Below are positions 22,922 to 30,576 of a DNA stretch of 31,021 bases, piece after piece. The first letter of the stretch is position 1. Each line of letters starts with the position of its first letter. A program made the position numbers and the translations under genes. The notes beneath the pieces were generated by a model. The model saw only the letters and a program-made list of their open reading frames with translations. It searched no databases and was not told the DNA's origin. Source of the DNA: JAEYFP01 sp964579795 (GTDB taxonomy: Bacteria > Bacillota > Clostridia > Lachnospirales > Lachnospiraceae). The DNA is taken from positions 1-31,021 of the forward strand of contig CAZOHM010000030.1 of assembly GCA_964579795.1 (NCBI GenBank), in the 5' to 3' direction.

Positions 22922-24924
22922 TGATTTTTGCATTGGTTGGTAATCAGAATTGCGGGAAAACCACATTATTTAATGCATTGACCGGTTCTAATCAGCATGT
23001 AGGTAATTTTCCGGGTGTAACAGTTGATCAGAAGATGGGAGAAATGAAGTATGTCAAGGATTGCTCAGTAGTTGATTTGCCGGGTATTTATTCCATTCGA
23101 CCGTATACAACTGAAGAAATAGTGACTAGAGATTTTGTTCTGAATCAGAAGCCTGATGGCATCATCAATATTATTGATGCAACCAATATAGAACGAAATC
23201 TCTATTTGAGTCTGCAGCTTCTTGAACTGCATATTCCAATGGTAATTGTTTTGAATATGATGGACGAAGTTAGAAATAATGGTGGCTCCATAGATGTGCA
23301 GCAGATGAGCACGAGAATGGGAGTGCCGGTAATTCCAATCAGTGCAGTAAAAAATGAAGGTATTTCTGAAGTTGCTGACAAAATTGAAGAGATTGCCAAA
23401 AACAGGATACTTCCGATGGTTATGGATTTTTGCCCAACAGGTCCGGTGCATAGATGTATTCATGCTGTGTGCCATTTGATAGAAGATCATGCACAATCAG
23501 TAGGAATCTCTGCAAGGTTTTGTGCAACGAAGTTGATTGAGGGAGACAAATCATTTGCTGAAAATCTGGCACTTAATCAGAATGAAAAAGAATTGCTAGA
23601 GCACAGCGTTTTGGAAATGGAACATGATACAAAGCTTGACCGAAATGCAGCACTTGCCGAAATGCGTTATGATTTTATTGAAGCTGTATGTAAGGATACT
23701 GTTGTAAAATGCAAAGAAAGCAAAGAACATAAACGCAGCATGGAAATTGATAGGATACTGACTGGAAAATATTCTGCATTTCCGACTTTTATTGGTATTA
23801 TGTTTCTTGTGTTCTTTTTAACATTTAATGTGATAGGAAAGTATCTGTCCAGCTTGCTTGCAAGTGGGATTGATTTTGTAACAATGATTGTAGATCAGGG
23901 ACTGACGGCATATGGATTAAATGAAGTTGTGCACAGTCTGCTGATTAATGGTGTGTTTGCAGGTGTTGGCAGTGTCTTAAGTTTTCTTCCGATTATAGTT
24001 GTCCTGTTTTTTTTCCTGTCTGTCTTGGAAGATACCGGATATATGGCTAGAATTGCATTTGTTATGGACAAGGTTTTGCGTAAAATCGGATTATCAGGCC
24101 GGAGCTTTGTTCCGATGCTGATTGGGTTTGGGTGCAGTGTTCCAGCGATTATGTCGACAAGAACTCTGGCATCAGAAAGAGATCGAAAGATGACGATTCT
24201 TTTGACTCCATATATGAGCTGCTCGGCAAAAATTCCTATCTATGCTGTCTTTTGTGCGGCTTTTTTTGACAAATATCAGGCAGTTGTTATGCTTGGTTTA
24301 TATTTTTCCGGAATGCTGTTGGCGGTAATAGCGGCACTACTGCTAAAGGGGACAATATTCAAAGGAAAACCTATTCCGTTCGTTATGGAACTTCCTAATT
24401 ACAGACTTCCGTCAGTGAAAAGCGTACTGCTCCTTATGTGGGAAAAAGCAAAAGATTTTTTGCAGAAAGCATTTACTGTTATTTTTATTGCGACAATAAT
24501 TATTTGGTTTTTACAAACATTCGATTTGAAGCTGAATGTTGTAAGAAACAGTGCAGACAGTTTACTGGCATTAATTGGTCAGTGGCTTGCACCGATTTTT
24601 GCACCGTGCGGGTTTGCCGACTGGAAAATTGTAACCTCTTTGATTTCCGGTTTCACCGCGAAGGAAGCAGTTGTCAGTACAATGAGTGTATTAATGGATG
24701 TTGGAACCTCAGAGCTTAATCATGCACTATCGATGTTATTCACACCACTGTCAGCAACAAGCTTTTTATTGTTTACACTTCTATACACACCTTGTGTGGC
24801 TGCAGTTGCAACCATCAGGCGTGAACTTAAGTCGGGAATACAGACTCTTGGTGTAGTATTGACGCAGTGCGTGGTGGCGTGGTTTGTTGCGACGATGGTT
24901 TATCAAATTGGCAGTCGATTTTGA
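22921..24924 (+). CDS. feoB: Ferrous iron transport protein B
   Basis: A 667-residue FeoB, the Fe2+ permease of the inner membrane. The N-terminal G domain has G1 GNQNCGKTT at 7-15, the NFPGVTVDQK switch, DLPGIYS (G3) and LNMMDE (G4, Asn-x-x-Asp). A helical linker follows, then a membrane part from about residue 285 with two Gate motifs, including GFGCSVPAIMSTRT with Cys405, and the later GFTAKEAVVSTMS. Length is in the shorter part of the family range. It is followed 13 bases later by a Cys-rich membrane protein that is often found with FeoB in Clostridia. No Fur box was recognised. Confidence 0.96.
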   Translation: MIFALVGNQNCGKTTLFNALTGSNQHVGNFPGVTVDQKMGEMKYVKDCSVVDLPGIYSIRPYTTEEIVTRDFVLNQKPDGIINIIDATNIERNLYLSLQLLELHIPMVIVLNMMDEVRNNGGSIDVQQMSTRMGVPVIPISAVKNEGISEVADKIEEIAKNRILPMVMDFCPTGPVHRCIHAVCHLIEDHAQSVGISARFCATKLIEGDKSFAENLALNQNEKELLEHSVLEMEHDTKLDRNAALAEMRYDFIEAVCKDTVVKCKESKEHKRSMEIDRILTGKYSAFPTFIGIMFLVFFLTFNVIGKYLSSLLASGIDFVTMIVDQGLTAYGLNEVVHSLLINGVFAGVGSVLSFLPIIVVLFFFLSVLEDTGYMARIAFVMDKVLRKIGLSGRSFVPMLIGFGCSVPAIMSTRTLASERDRKMTILLTPYMSCSAKIPIYAVFCAAFFDKYQAVVMLGLYFSGMLLAVIAALLLKGTIFKGKPIPFVMELPNYRLPSVKSVLLLMWEKAKDFLQKAFTVIFIATIIIWFLQTFDLKLNVVRNSADSLLALIGQWLAPIFAPCGFADWKIVTSLISGFTAKEAVVSTMSVLMDVGTSELNHALSMLFTPLSATSFLLFTLLYTPCVAAVATIRRELKSGIQTLGVVLTQCVVAWFVATMVYQIGSRF

Positions 24925-24937
24925 CAGGTGGAATACT

Positions 24938-25117
24938 ATGCTTGAAATATTGATATTAGTAATACTTGCTGTATGGCTTGTATATGCAGTCAGAAAAATA
25001 CATAGAGACAGAAAAGCAGGGTTGTGTGTGGGCTGCGGAGCATGCAGAAACAGAATCCCGTGTTCGGATTTGCCGTGTAAAAGGAAAGAATATGTAAATG
25101 ACAGGTCTGATAAATGA
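24938..25117 (+). CDS. FeoB-associated Cys-rich membrane protein
   Basis: A 59-residue protein with one membrane helix (about 3-18) and a basic segment followed by five cysteines at 30, 33, 36, 42 and 47. This matches the FeoB-associated Cys-rich family (PF12669-like), a small partner of Feo in Firmicutes that may bind iron or aid FeoB. AGGTGG precedes the ATG; the longer frame from 24884 would overlap feoB. The function remains unproven. Confidence 0.88.
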   Translation: MLEILILVILAVWLVYAVRKIHRDRKAGLCVGCGACRNRIPCSDLPCKRKEYVNDRSDK

Positions 25118-25163
25118 TTTTTTTTCATATATTAAATCAATTCAAACTATGGGAAGTCTGTAA

Positions 25164-26480
25164 ATGCTTTATGGAAAAAAAATAGCGATATTTGCGGCAG
25201 TTAATTTGATGGTTTTTGCAGCTGATTTGAAAAGCGAAATTCAGCTGTTTGTATCAGATGAACAGAAAAATGAGACAACTTTAAATGAAAGCGAGCTTTA
25301 TGCCCGGTCGGCAATCCTGATGGATGCGTCATCCGGGCGTATTTTATTTGATAAAAACGGAGAGGAAAAGCTTCCTATGGCAAGTACAACAAAAGTAATG
25401 ACATGTATTTTGGCATTGGAGTATGGAAATATAGAAGATATAGTGACAGTTTCTTCATATGCGTCCTCCATGCCTAAAGTGCATCTTGGAGTTAAGCCCG
25501 GAGAGTGTTATATGCTGAATGATTTGCTTTATTCTCTTATGCTGGAGTCACATAATGACAGTGCAGTTGTGATTGCAGAACATATTGGTGGAACAGTAGA
25601 AAATTTTGCAAAGATGATGAACCAGAAAGCACGTGATATTGGATGTTATGATTCGTATTTTATTACACCAAATGGATTGGATGCATCTGCAGTTATACAA
25701 ACTTCAAATGGAAAAACTGAGATTAGAGAGCATTCCACAACAGCGTCAGATCTTGCAAAAATTCTATCATATTGCGTACTGCGCTCTCCGAAATGTGAAG
25801 AATTTCTTGAGATTACGAGAAAGGCATGCTGGAATTTCTCTAACATACAGAAAAGTTCAAATGATACATGGATAACGGGTGAACGAACATTTTCATGTAC
25901 AAATCATAATGCCTTATTGACTATGATGGATGGTGTTCTGTCTGGAAAAACCGGATTTACCGGAAATGCCGGGTATTGTTACACAGGAATATTGGAAAAT
26001 GGAGGGCGGTATTATACAGTAGCACTTCTTGCATGTGGGTGGCCAAATAATAAGCAATACAAATGGGAGGATACTAAAAAACTAATGAACTATGGAATGA
26101 GTCAATATGAATATCGTGAATTTTCGAGGCAGCCTTTACGGGAAGTAATGCAAAAACAGATTACAGCAGAAAACGGACAGACAGAATCGATTGGTGAACA
26201 GGCCATTGTACCTATTTATATAGAAGAAACAGAAAATGAAGATGGACAGAAAATCGATGGACTGCTATTAAAGAAAATGGAAACGGTAGAGGTCAGCTGT
26301 CAGTTAGCAGATCAATTGGAAGCTCCTATTGCGTATGGAGAACCTGTTGGATCAATTCGCTATGCATTGGATGGCATTGTATGGAAAACAGTTTATCTGA
26401 AATCAGGAGAAACGATAAAGAGAATTGATTATGCATGGTGTATTACAAAAATTTTTAACAGTTTTTTAACATGTACATAA
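25164..26480 (+). CDS. D-alanyl-D-alanine carboxypeptidase (S11 family), second of two
   Basis: A 438-residue low-molecular-weight penicillin-binding protein. A short signal-like segment lies at about 6-22. Active-site motifs are S74-T-T-K77, S129-H-N131 and K262-T-G264. An insertion with several Thr and charged residues lies between the second and third motifs (about 170-250). The C-terminal beta region begins near 330. It differs strongly in sequence from the copy at 18967, so the two are diverged paralogues with likely different timing or partners. The gene follows the Feo block by 46 bases and has a weak ribosome site (GGGAAG), so it may be read from the Feo transcript. Confidence 0.92.
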   Translation: MLYGKKIAIFAAVNLMVFAADLKSEIQLFVSDEQKNETTLNESELYARSAILMDASSGRILFDKNGEEKLPMASTTKVMTCILALEYGNIEDIVTVSSYASSMPKVHLGVKPGECYMLNDLLYSLMLESHNDSAVVIAEHIGGTVENFAKMMNQKARDIGCYDSYFITPNGLDASAVIQTSNGKTEIREHSTTASDLAKILSYCVLRSPKCEEFLEITRKACWNFSNIQKSSNDTWITGERTFSCTNHNALLTMMDGVLSGKTGFTGNAGYCYTGILENGGRYYTVALLACGWPNNKQYKWEDTKKLMNYGMSQYEYREFSRQPLREVMQKQITAENGQTESIGEQAIVPIYIEETENEDGQKIDGLLLKKMETVEVSCQLADQLEAPIAYGEPVGSIRYALDGIVWKTVYLKSGETIKRIDYAWCITKIFNSFLTCT

Positions 26481-26569
26481 TTATGAAAAAGAATGCGTAA
26501 ACAAACGAAATCTTCTGAAAAAAACACAGAAAATTCTTAAATTTATTACTATGCTTTGCGAAAAAGTTG

Positions 26570-26578
26570 TGTTATAAT
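26570..26578 (+). promoter_or_regulatory. Extended -10 promoter of the decarboxylase operon
   Basis: TGT precedes a perfect TATAAT (26573-26578), with no convincing -35 at normal spacing. It lies in the 169-base gap before the carboxyltransferase gene, 71 bases from its ATG. The rest of this gap is A/T-rich, and I see no hairpin terminator for the preceding gene. Confidence 0.5.
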
Positions 26579-26649
26579 CTTAACTGTGCGTTATCGTACA
26601 CAAAAACTGTTTAATAAAATATTTAATATAAAATGGAGGGCTGAACAAA

Positions 26650-28077
26650 ATGAGTAATACTTCTCAAGCGAGTTTAAGAATCAATTCTTTGCTCGATGAA
26701 AACAGTTTTGTTGAAATTGGTGGCATGGTTACTGCCAGGGCAACTGATTTTAACATGGAACCGAAGGAAACTCCGGCAGACGGTGTTGTAACAGGTTATG
26801 GTCTTATTGATGGTAATCTGGTATATGTATACAGTCAGGATGCGTCTGTTATGGGTGGTTCTATAGGTGAAATGCATGCAAAGAAGATCGTTGGTTTATA
26901 TGATCTTGCTTTGAAAATGGGTGCACCGGTAATTGGTTTGCTGGATTCTGCTGGTTTAAGACTGCAGGAAGCAACAGATGCACTTAATGGTTTTGGTGAA
27001 ATCTATAAGAAACAGGCAATGGCTTCAGGCGTTATCCCACAGATTACAGCTGTATTTGGGAACTGTGGAGGCGGTCTTGCATTGTTCCCTGCTATGACAG
27101 ATTTTACATTTATGGAAGAGAAGGGCGCAAAACTGTTTGTGAACTCTCCAAATGCTTTGGCAGGAAATAATGAAGCTAAAAATGACACGGCTGCTGCAAA
27201 ATTCCAGAGTCAGGAGAGTGGTCTTGCTGATGTGGCTGCAGAAGCAGATATTTATGCACAAATCAGACAGCTTGTTACAATGTTACCTGCAAATAATGAG
27301 GAGAATGGTTCCTATGATGAGTGCACAGATGATTTAAATCGTGTTTGTGCAGAACTTGCAAATTGTGTAGGAGATACATCTATTGCATTATCTCAGATTG
27401 CTGATAATCAGGCTTATTTTGAAGTGAAAGCTAATTATGCAAAGGAAATGACAGTTGGATTTATCAAATTAAATGGAATGACAGTTGGTGCCGTCGCAAA
27501 TCGTACAGAAGTGTATGATGCAGATGGAAAGGTTTCTGAGAAATTTGATGCCGCATTAACTCCGGCAGGCTGTACAAAGGCTGCAGAGTTTATTAACTTC
27601 TGTGATTCTTTTGATATTCCTGTATTATCTTTTACAAATGTAAAAGGCTTTGCAGCAACAGTTGATGCAGAAAAAGAAATTGCAAAGGCAGCTGCAAAAT
27701 TAACATATGCATTCGCTAATGCAACTGTTCCAAAGGTAAATGTTATTATTGGACAGGCATTCGGAAGTGCTTATATTACAATGAACTCAAAGGCAATCGG
27801 CGCAGATTTGACATTCGCATGGGACAGCGCTTCTATTGGAATGATGGACGCAGAGCTTGCAGCAAAGATTATGTATGATGGTAAGGGTGCTGATGTTATT
27901 AAAGAAAAGACAGCAGCTTACAAAGAGCTTCAGACAAGTGCAGTATCTGCAGCAAAGAGAGGATATGTTGATCAGATTATTTTGTCTGCCGATACAAGAA
28001 AATATGTGATTGGAGCATTTGAGATGCTTTTTACTAAGAGAGAGGAACGTCCGGGCAAGAAACATGGAACAGTTTAG
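26650..28077 (+). CDS. Acyl-CoA carboxyltransferase subunit (MmdA/GcdA/PccB-related)
   Basis: A 475-residue carboxyl transferase of the crotonase-like fold in two halves. The first half has VMGGSIGEMHAKKI and the oxyanion loop GNCGGGLALFPAMTDFTFM; the second has GQAFGSAYITMNSK and AWDSASIGMMDAELAAKI. Such subunits move CO2 between biotin and a CoA thioester. The sequence is shorter and more diverged than typical MmdA or PccB (about 510-530), so whether the substrate is methylmalonyl-, malonyl- or glutaconyl-CoA cannot be told. GGAGGG precedes the ATG. It heads an operon with OadG, a biotin carrier, OadB and OadA, in which it is a second carboxyltransferase beside OadA. Confidence 0.85.
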   Translation: MSNTSQASLRINSLLDENSFVEIGGMVTARATDFNMEPKETPADGVVTGYGLIDGNLVYVYSQDASVMGGSIGEMHAKKIVGLYDLALKMGAPVIGLLDSAGLRLQEATDALNGFGEIYKKQAMASGVIPQITAVFGNCGGGLALFPAMTDFTFMEEKGAKLFVNSPNALAGNNEAKNDTAAAKFQSQESGLADVAAEADIYAQIRQLVTMLPANNEENGSYDECTDDLNRVCAELANCVGDTSIALSQIADNQAYFEVKANYAKEMTVGFIKLNGMTVGAVANRTEVYDADGKVSEKFDAALTPAGCTKAAEFINFCDSFDIPVLSFTNVKGFAATVDAEKEIAKAAAKLTYAFANATVPKVNVIIGQAFGSAYITMNSKAIGADLTFAWDSASIGMMDAELAAKIMYDGKGADVIKEKTAAYKELQTSAVSAAKRGYVDQIILSADTRKYVIGAFEMLFTKREERPGKKHGTV

Positions 28078-28099
28078 AAAGGGTATGGTGACACGTAAT

Positions 28100-28912
28100 A
28101 TGAAAAAAATAGTATCAGTATTATGTTTGATAGCCTGTCTCTTTGGATTATCCGGATGTGGTATTCTGGCAGAGAAGAAGCCTGTTGATCCTGATACAGC
28201 AAAACAGTTGGAAGCAACTGCACAGCTGGTAATTGAGAATGCATTCAATTATTTGGATGAGGCATCAGCAGAGGATTTGACCTCACAAGGTGCAGAGGCA
28301 ATGGAAGTTGTATTTTCCAACAGCTTTAACCTGAAGGTAGCGGGTCAGGGAATGGTTGAAGCTTTCGGTTCATGGAACTCTGCTTTGAAAGAAATTGGTG
28401 AATATCAGAAAATTACTGGATATTCCGCATCCTATAATTCAAAGGGCAATGGGATCATTGTAATTGCTTATATTGAAGGCACAAAACGAACAGCACAGGT
28501 TGAGTTCGTATTTGATGATGACTTGTATCACACAATTGAATCCTGTGCAACAAATGTTGAATATACATTTGGAGAAAAGATGGAGAAGGCAGCTCTTAAT
28601 ACGCTGCTTGGTATGGGAACAGTTTTTGTTGTATTGCTTTTACTTTGCTTGATTATCAGCTGCTTTAGTTTTATACCTAAAATACAGGCTTCTTTAGCAA
28701 AGAAAAATGCACCGGAAGTTAAGGAAAGTGCAGTAAACAATACAATTGCTCAGATTGTAGAAAAGGAAGAGCTTGTGGATGATTTAGAACTTGTTGCAGT
28801 AATCACAGCAGCAATTGCCGCATCAGGAACATCAGGAGCTTCTGCCGGAGCAGATGGTTTTGTTGTAAGAAGTATTAAACGAGTACCTACAAATAAATGG
28901 AATAGAGCATAA
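28100..28912 (+). CDS. OadG-like gamma subunit fused to an extracellular lipoprotein domain
   Basis: A 270-residue protein. It begins with a lipoprotein signal, MKKIVSVLC... with lipobox LSGC and Cys20. An extracellular domain of about 150 residues (30-180), resembling DUF3887-type folds, is followed by one membrane helix (about 185-212), a charged linker, and a C-terminal segment ELVAVITAAIAA...FVVRSIKRV..NKWN typical of OadG. Classical OadG is about 80-130 residues with no large outer domain. OadG assembles the decarboxylase by joining the pump OadB to OadA. The start at 28100 has GGTGA at a good distance and directly precedes the signal; ATG/GTG at 28085-28088 would add five or fewer residues. 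Confidence 0.8.
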   Translation: MKKIVSVLCLIACLFGLSGCGILAEKKPVDPDTAKQLEATAQLVIENAFNYLDEASAEDLTSQGAEAMEVVFSNSFNLKVAGQGMVEAFGSWNSALKEIGEYQKITGYSASYNSKGNGIIVIAYIEGTKRTAQVEFVFDDDLYHTIESCATNVEYTFGEKMEKAALNTLLGMGTVFVVLLLLCLIISCFSFIPKIQASLAKKNAPEVKESAVNNTIAQIVEKEELVDDLELVAVITAAIAASGTSGASAGADGFVVRSIKRVPTNKWNRA

Positions 28913-28938
28913 ATTATAAAATTAGGAGGATATGTAAC

Positions 28939-29313
28939 ATGAAAAATTATACAATTACCGTTAATGGAAACGTATATGATGTAACAGTAGAAGAGGGAAC
29001 AGGAAACGGTGCAGCTGTTGCAGCACCAAAGGCAGCAGCTCCTGTTGCAGCACCAAAGGCAGCAGCTCCTGCAGCAGCACCAAAGACAGCAGGCGCAGGA
29101 TCAGTTAAAGTAGAAGCGGGTGCAGCAGGTAAAGTATTTAAGATTGAAGCAAGTGTAGGACAGGCTGTAAAGAAGGGTGACACAATTATTATTCTGGAAG
29201 CTATGAAGATGGAAATTCCTATGGTAGCTCCACAGGATGGTACAGTTGCAAGCATTGATGCTGCAGTAGGTGACAGTGTAGAAGCTGGCGCTTGCCTTGC
29301 AACATTAAAGTAA
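28939..29313 (+). CDS. Biotin carboxyl carrier protein of the decarboxylase
   Basis: A 124-residue protein with an N-terminal strand region, an Ala/Pro/Lys linker (about 24-54) and a C-terminal biotinyl domain. The biotin site is Lys90 in EAMKM. The domain carries the carboxyl group from the carboxyltransferase to OadB. The linker is made of nearly perfect DNA repeats and probably serves as a flexible swinging arm. GGAGGATAT precedes the ATG. It lies 26 bases after the OadG-like gene and 45 bases before oadB. Confidence 0.95.
   Translation: MKNYTITVNGNVYDVTVEEGTGNGAAVAAPKAAAPVAAPKAAAPAAAPKTAGAGSVKVEAGAAGKVFKIEASVGQAVKKGDTIIILEAMKMEIPMVAPQDGTVASIDAAVGDSVEAGACLATLK
29017..29092 (+). repeat. 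27-bp tandem repeat encoding the Ala-Pro linker of the biotin carrier
   Basis: Two exact 27-base copies lie at 29017-29043 and 29044-29070, followed by a diverged partial copy to about 29092. Each unit encodes VAAPKAAAP. Because the unit is a multiple of three, slippage would change linker length without breaking the frame. Confidence 0.85.
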
Positions 29314-29358
29314 TGTGAGTGCGTACGTGATGAAAAAGAATAATATGGAGGTCATAAA

Positions 29359-30510
29359 ATGTCATATGTAGCAAACACACTGGATAATTTACTGCATCAG
29401 ACGGCGTTCTTTGGGTTGACCGGAGGAAACTTCGTAATGATCGCTGTTGCATGTATTTTCCTGTATTTAGCAATAAAAAAAGGGTTTGAGCCGTTGCTGC
29501 TTTGCCCGATTGCTTTTGGTATGCTGCTTGTAAATATCTATCCCGATATTTTGCTTTCTGTAGAAGATTCGGTGAATGGTACAGGTGGTTTACTCTATTA
29601 CTTCTATGTACTTGATGAGTGGGCAATTCTTCCATCGCTTATTTTTATGGGCGTTGGAGCAATGACAGATTTTGGTCCGTTGATTGCTAACCCTAAGAGC
29701 TTTTTGCTTGGAGCAGCAGCTCAGTTCGGTATTTTCGCAGCTTATTTTGGAGCTATGGCCATGGGCTTTAATGATAAGGCCGCTGCAGCGATTTCTATTA
29801 TCGGTGGAGCAGATGGACCTACATCTATATTCCTTGCTGGCAAGCTTGGACAGACAGCCCTGCTCGGACCTATTGCAGTAGCTGCCTATTCCTACATGTC
29901 ACTGGTGCCGATTATTCAGCCGCCAATCATGAAACTGCTGACAACAGAGAAGGAAAGAAAGATTAAAATGGAACAGCTTCGTCCGGTTTCCAAGCTGGAG
30001 AGAGTTTTGTTTCCTATTATCATTACAGTTGTTGTTTGTCTGATTCTTCCGACAACAGCTCCGCTTGTTGGTATGCTGATGCTTGGTAATCTGTTCAGAG
30101 AATCAGGTGTTGTCAGACAGCTGACAGAGACTGCATCAAACGCACTTATGTATATTGTTGTTATTTTACTTGGTACATCTGTAGGTGCTACTACAAGTGC
30201 CGAAGCTTTTTTGAATATTGATACATTAAAAATTGTTGTACTTGGACTGGTTGCATTTGCGTTTGGTACAGCAGCCGGAGTTTTATTTGGAAAACTGATG
30301 TGTGTTGTTACACATGGTAAAGTAAATCCATTGATTGGTTCAGCGGGTGTTTCTGCTGTTCCTATGGCTGCCCGTGTATCACAAAAGGTTGGCGCTGACG
30401 CAGATCCGACTAATTTCCTGTTGATGCATGCAATGGGACCGAATGTAGCGGGTGTTATTGGAACAGCAGTAGTTGCCGGTACGTTTATGGCAATATTTGG
30501 TGTTTTCTAA
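29359..30510 (+). CDS. oadB: Sodium-translocating decarboxylase, beta subunit
   Basis: A 383-residue polytopic membrane protein of the OadB/MmdB/GcdB family. It decarboxylates carboxybiotin and uses the energy to export Na+. The conserved GGADGPTS segment (Asp152) and the C-terminal SAVPMAARVSQKVG...NFLLMHAMGPNVAGV block are clear. About nine to eleven hydrophobic segments are visible. Length is in the normal range (about 370-430). GGAGG precedes the ATG. It lies between the biotin carrier and oadA. Confidence 0.95.
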   Translation: MSYVANTLDNLLHQTAFFGLTGGNFVMIAVACIFLYLAIKKGFEPLLLCPIAFGMLLVNIYPDILLSVEDSVNGTGGLLYYFYVLDEWAILPSLIFMGVGAMTDFGPLIANPKSFLLGAAAQFGIFAAYFGAMAMGFNDKAAAAISIIGGADGPTSIFLAGKLGQTALLGPIAVAAYSYMSLVPIIQPPIMKLLTTEKERKIKMEQLRPVSKLERVLFPIIITVVVCLILPTTAPLVGMLMLGNLFRESGVVRQLTETASNALMYIVVILLGTSVGATTSAEAFLNIDTLKIVVLGLVAFAFGTAAGVLFGKLMCVVTHGKVNPLIGSAGVSAVPMAARVSQKVGADADPTNFLLMHAMGPNVAGVIGTAVVAGTFMAIFGVF

Positions 30511-30576
30511 AAAATTATTAAGTCATACGGTGTACGTGACAGTGTCACATAATATTATAAATCAGGAGGAACGAAC

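Noticed and set aside
29017..29092. Short tandem repeats considered as a CRISPR-like array
   Set aside because: Units are contiguous without spacers, in frame, and code for the protein linker.
28947..29255. 102-codon minus-strand frame opposite the biotin carrier
   Set aside because: It is a by-product of the Ala/Pro-rich repeats of the real gene, read in reverse as Ala/Gly-rich low complexity.
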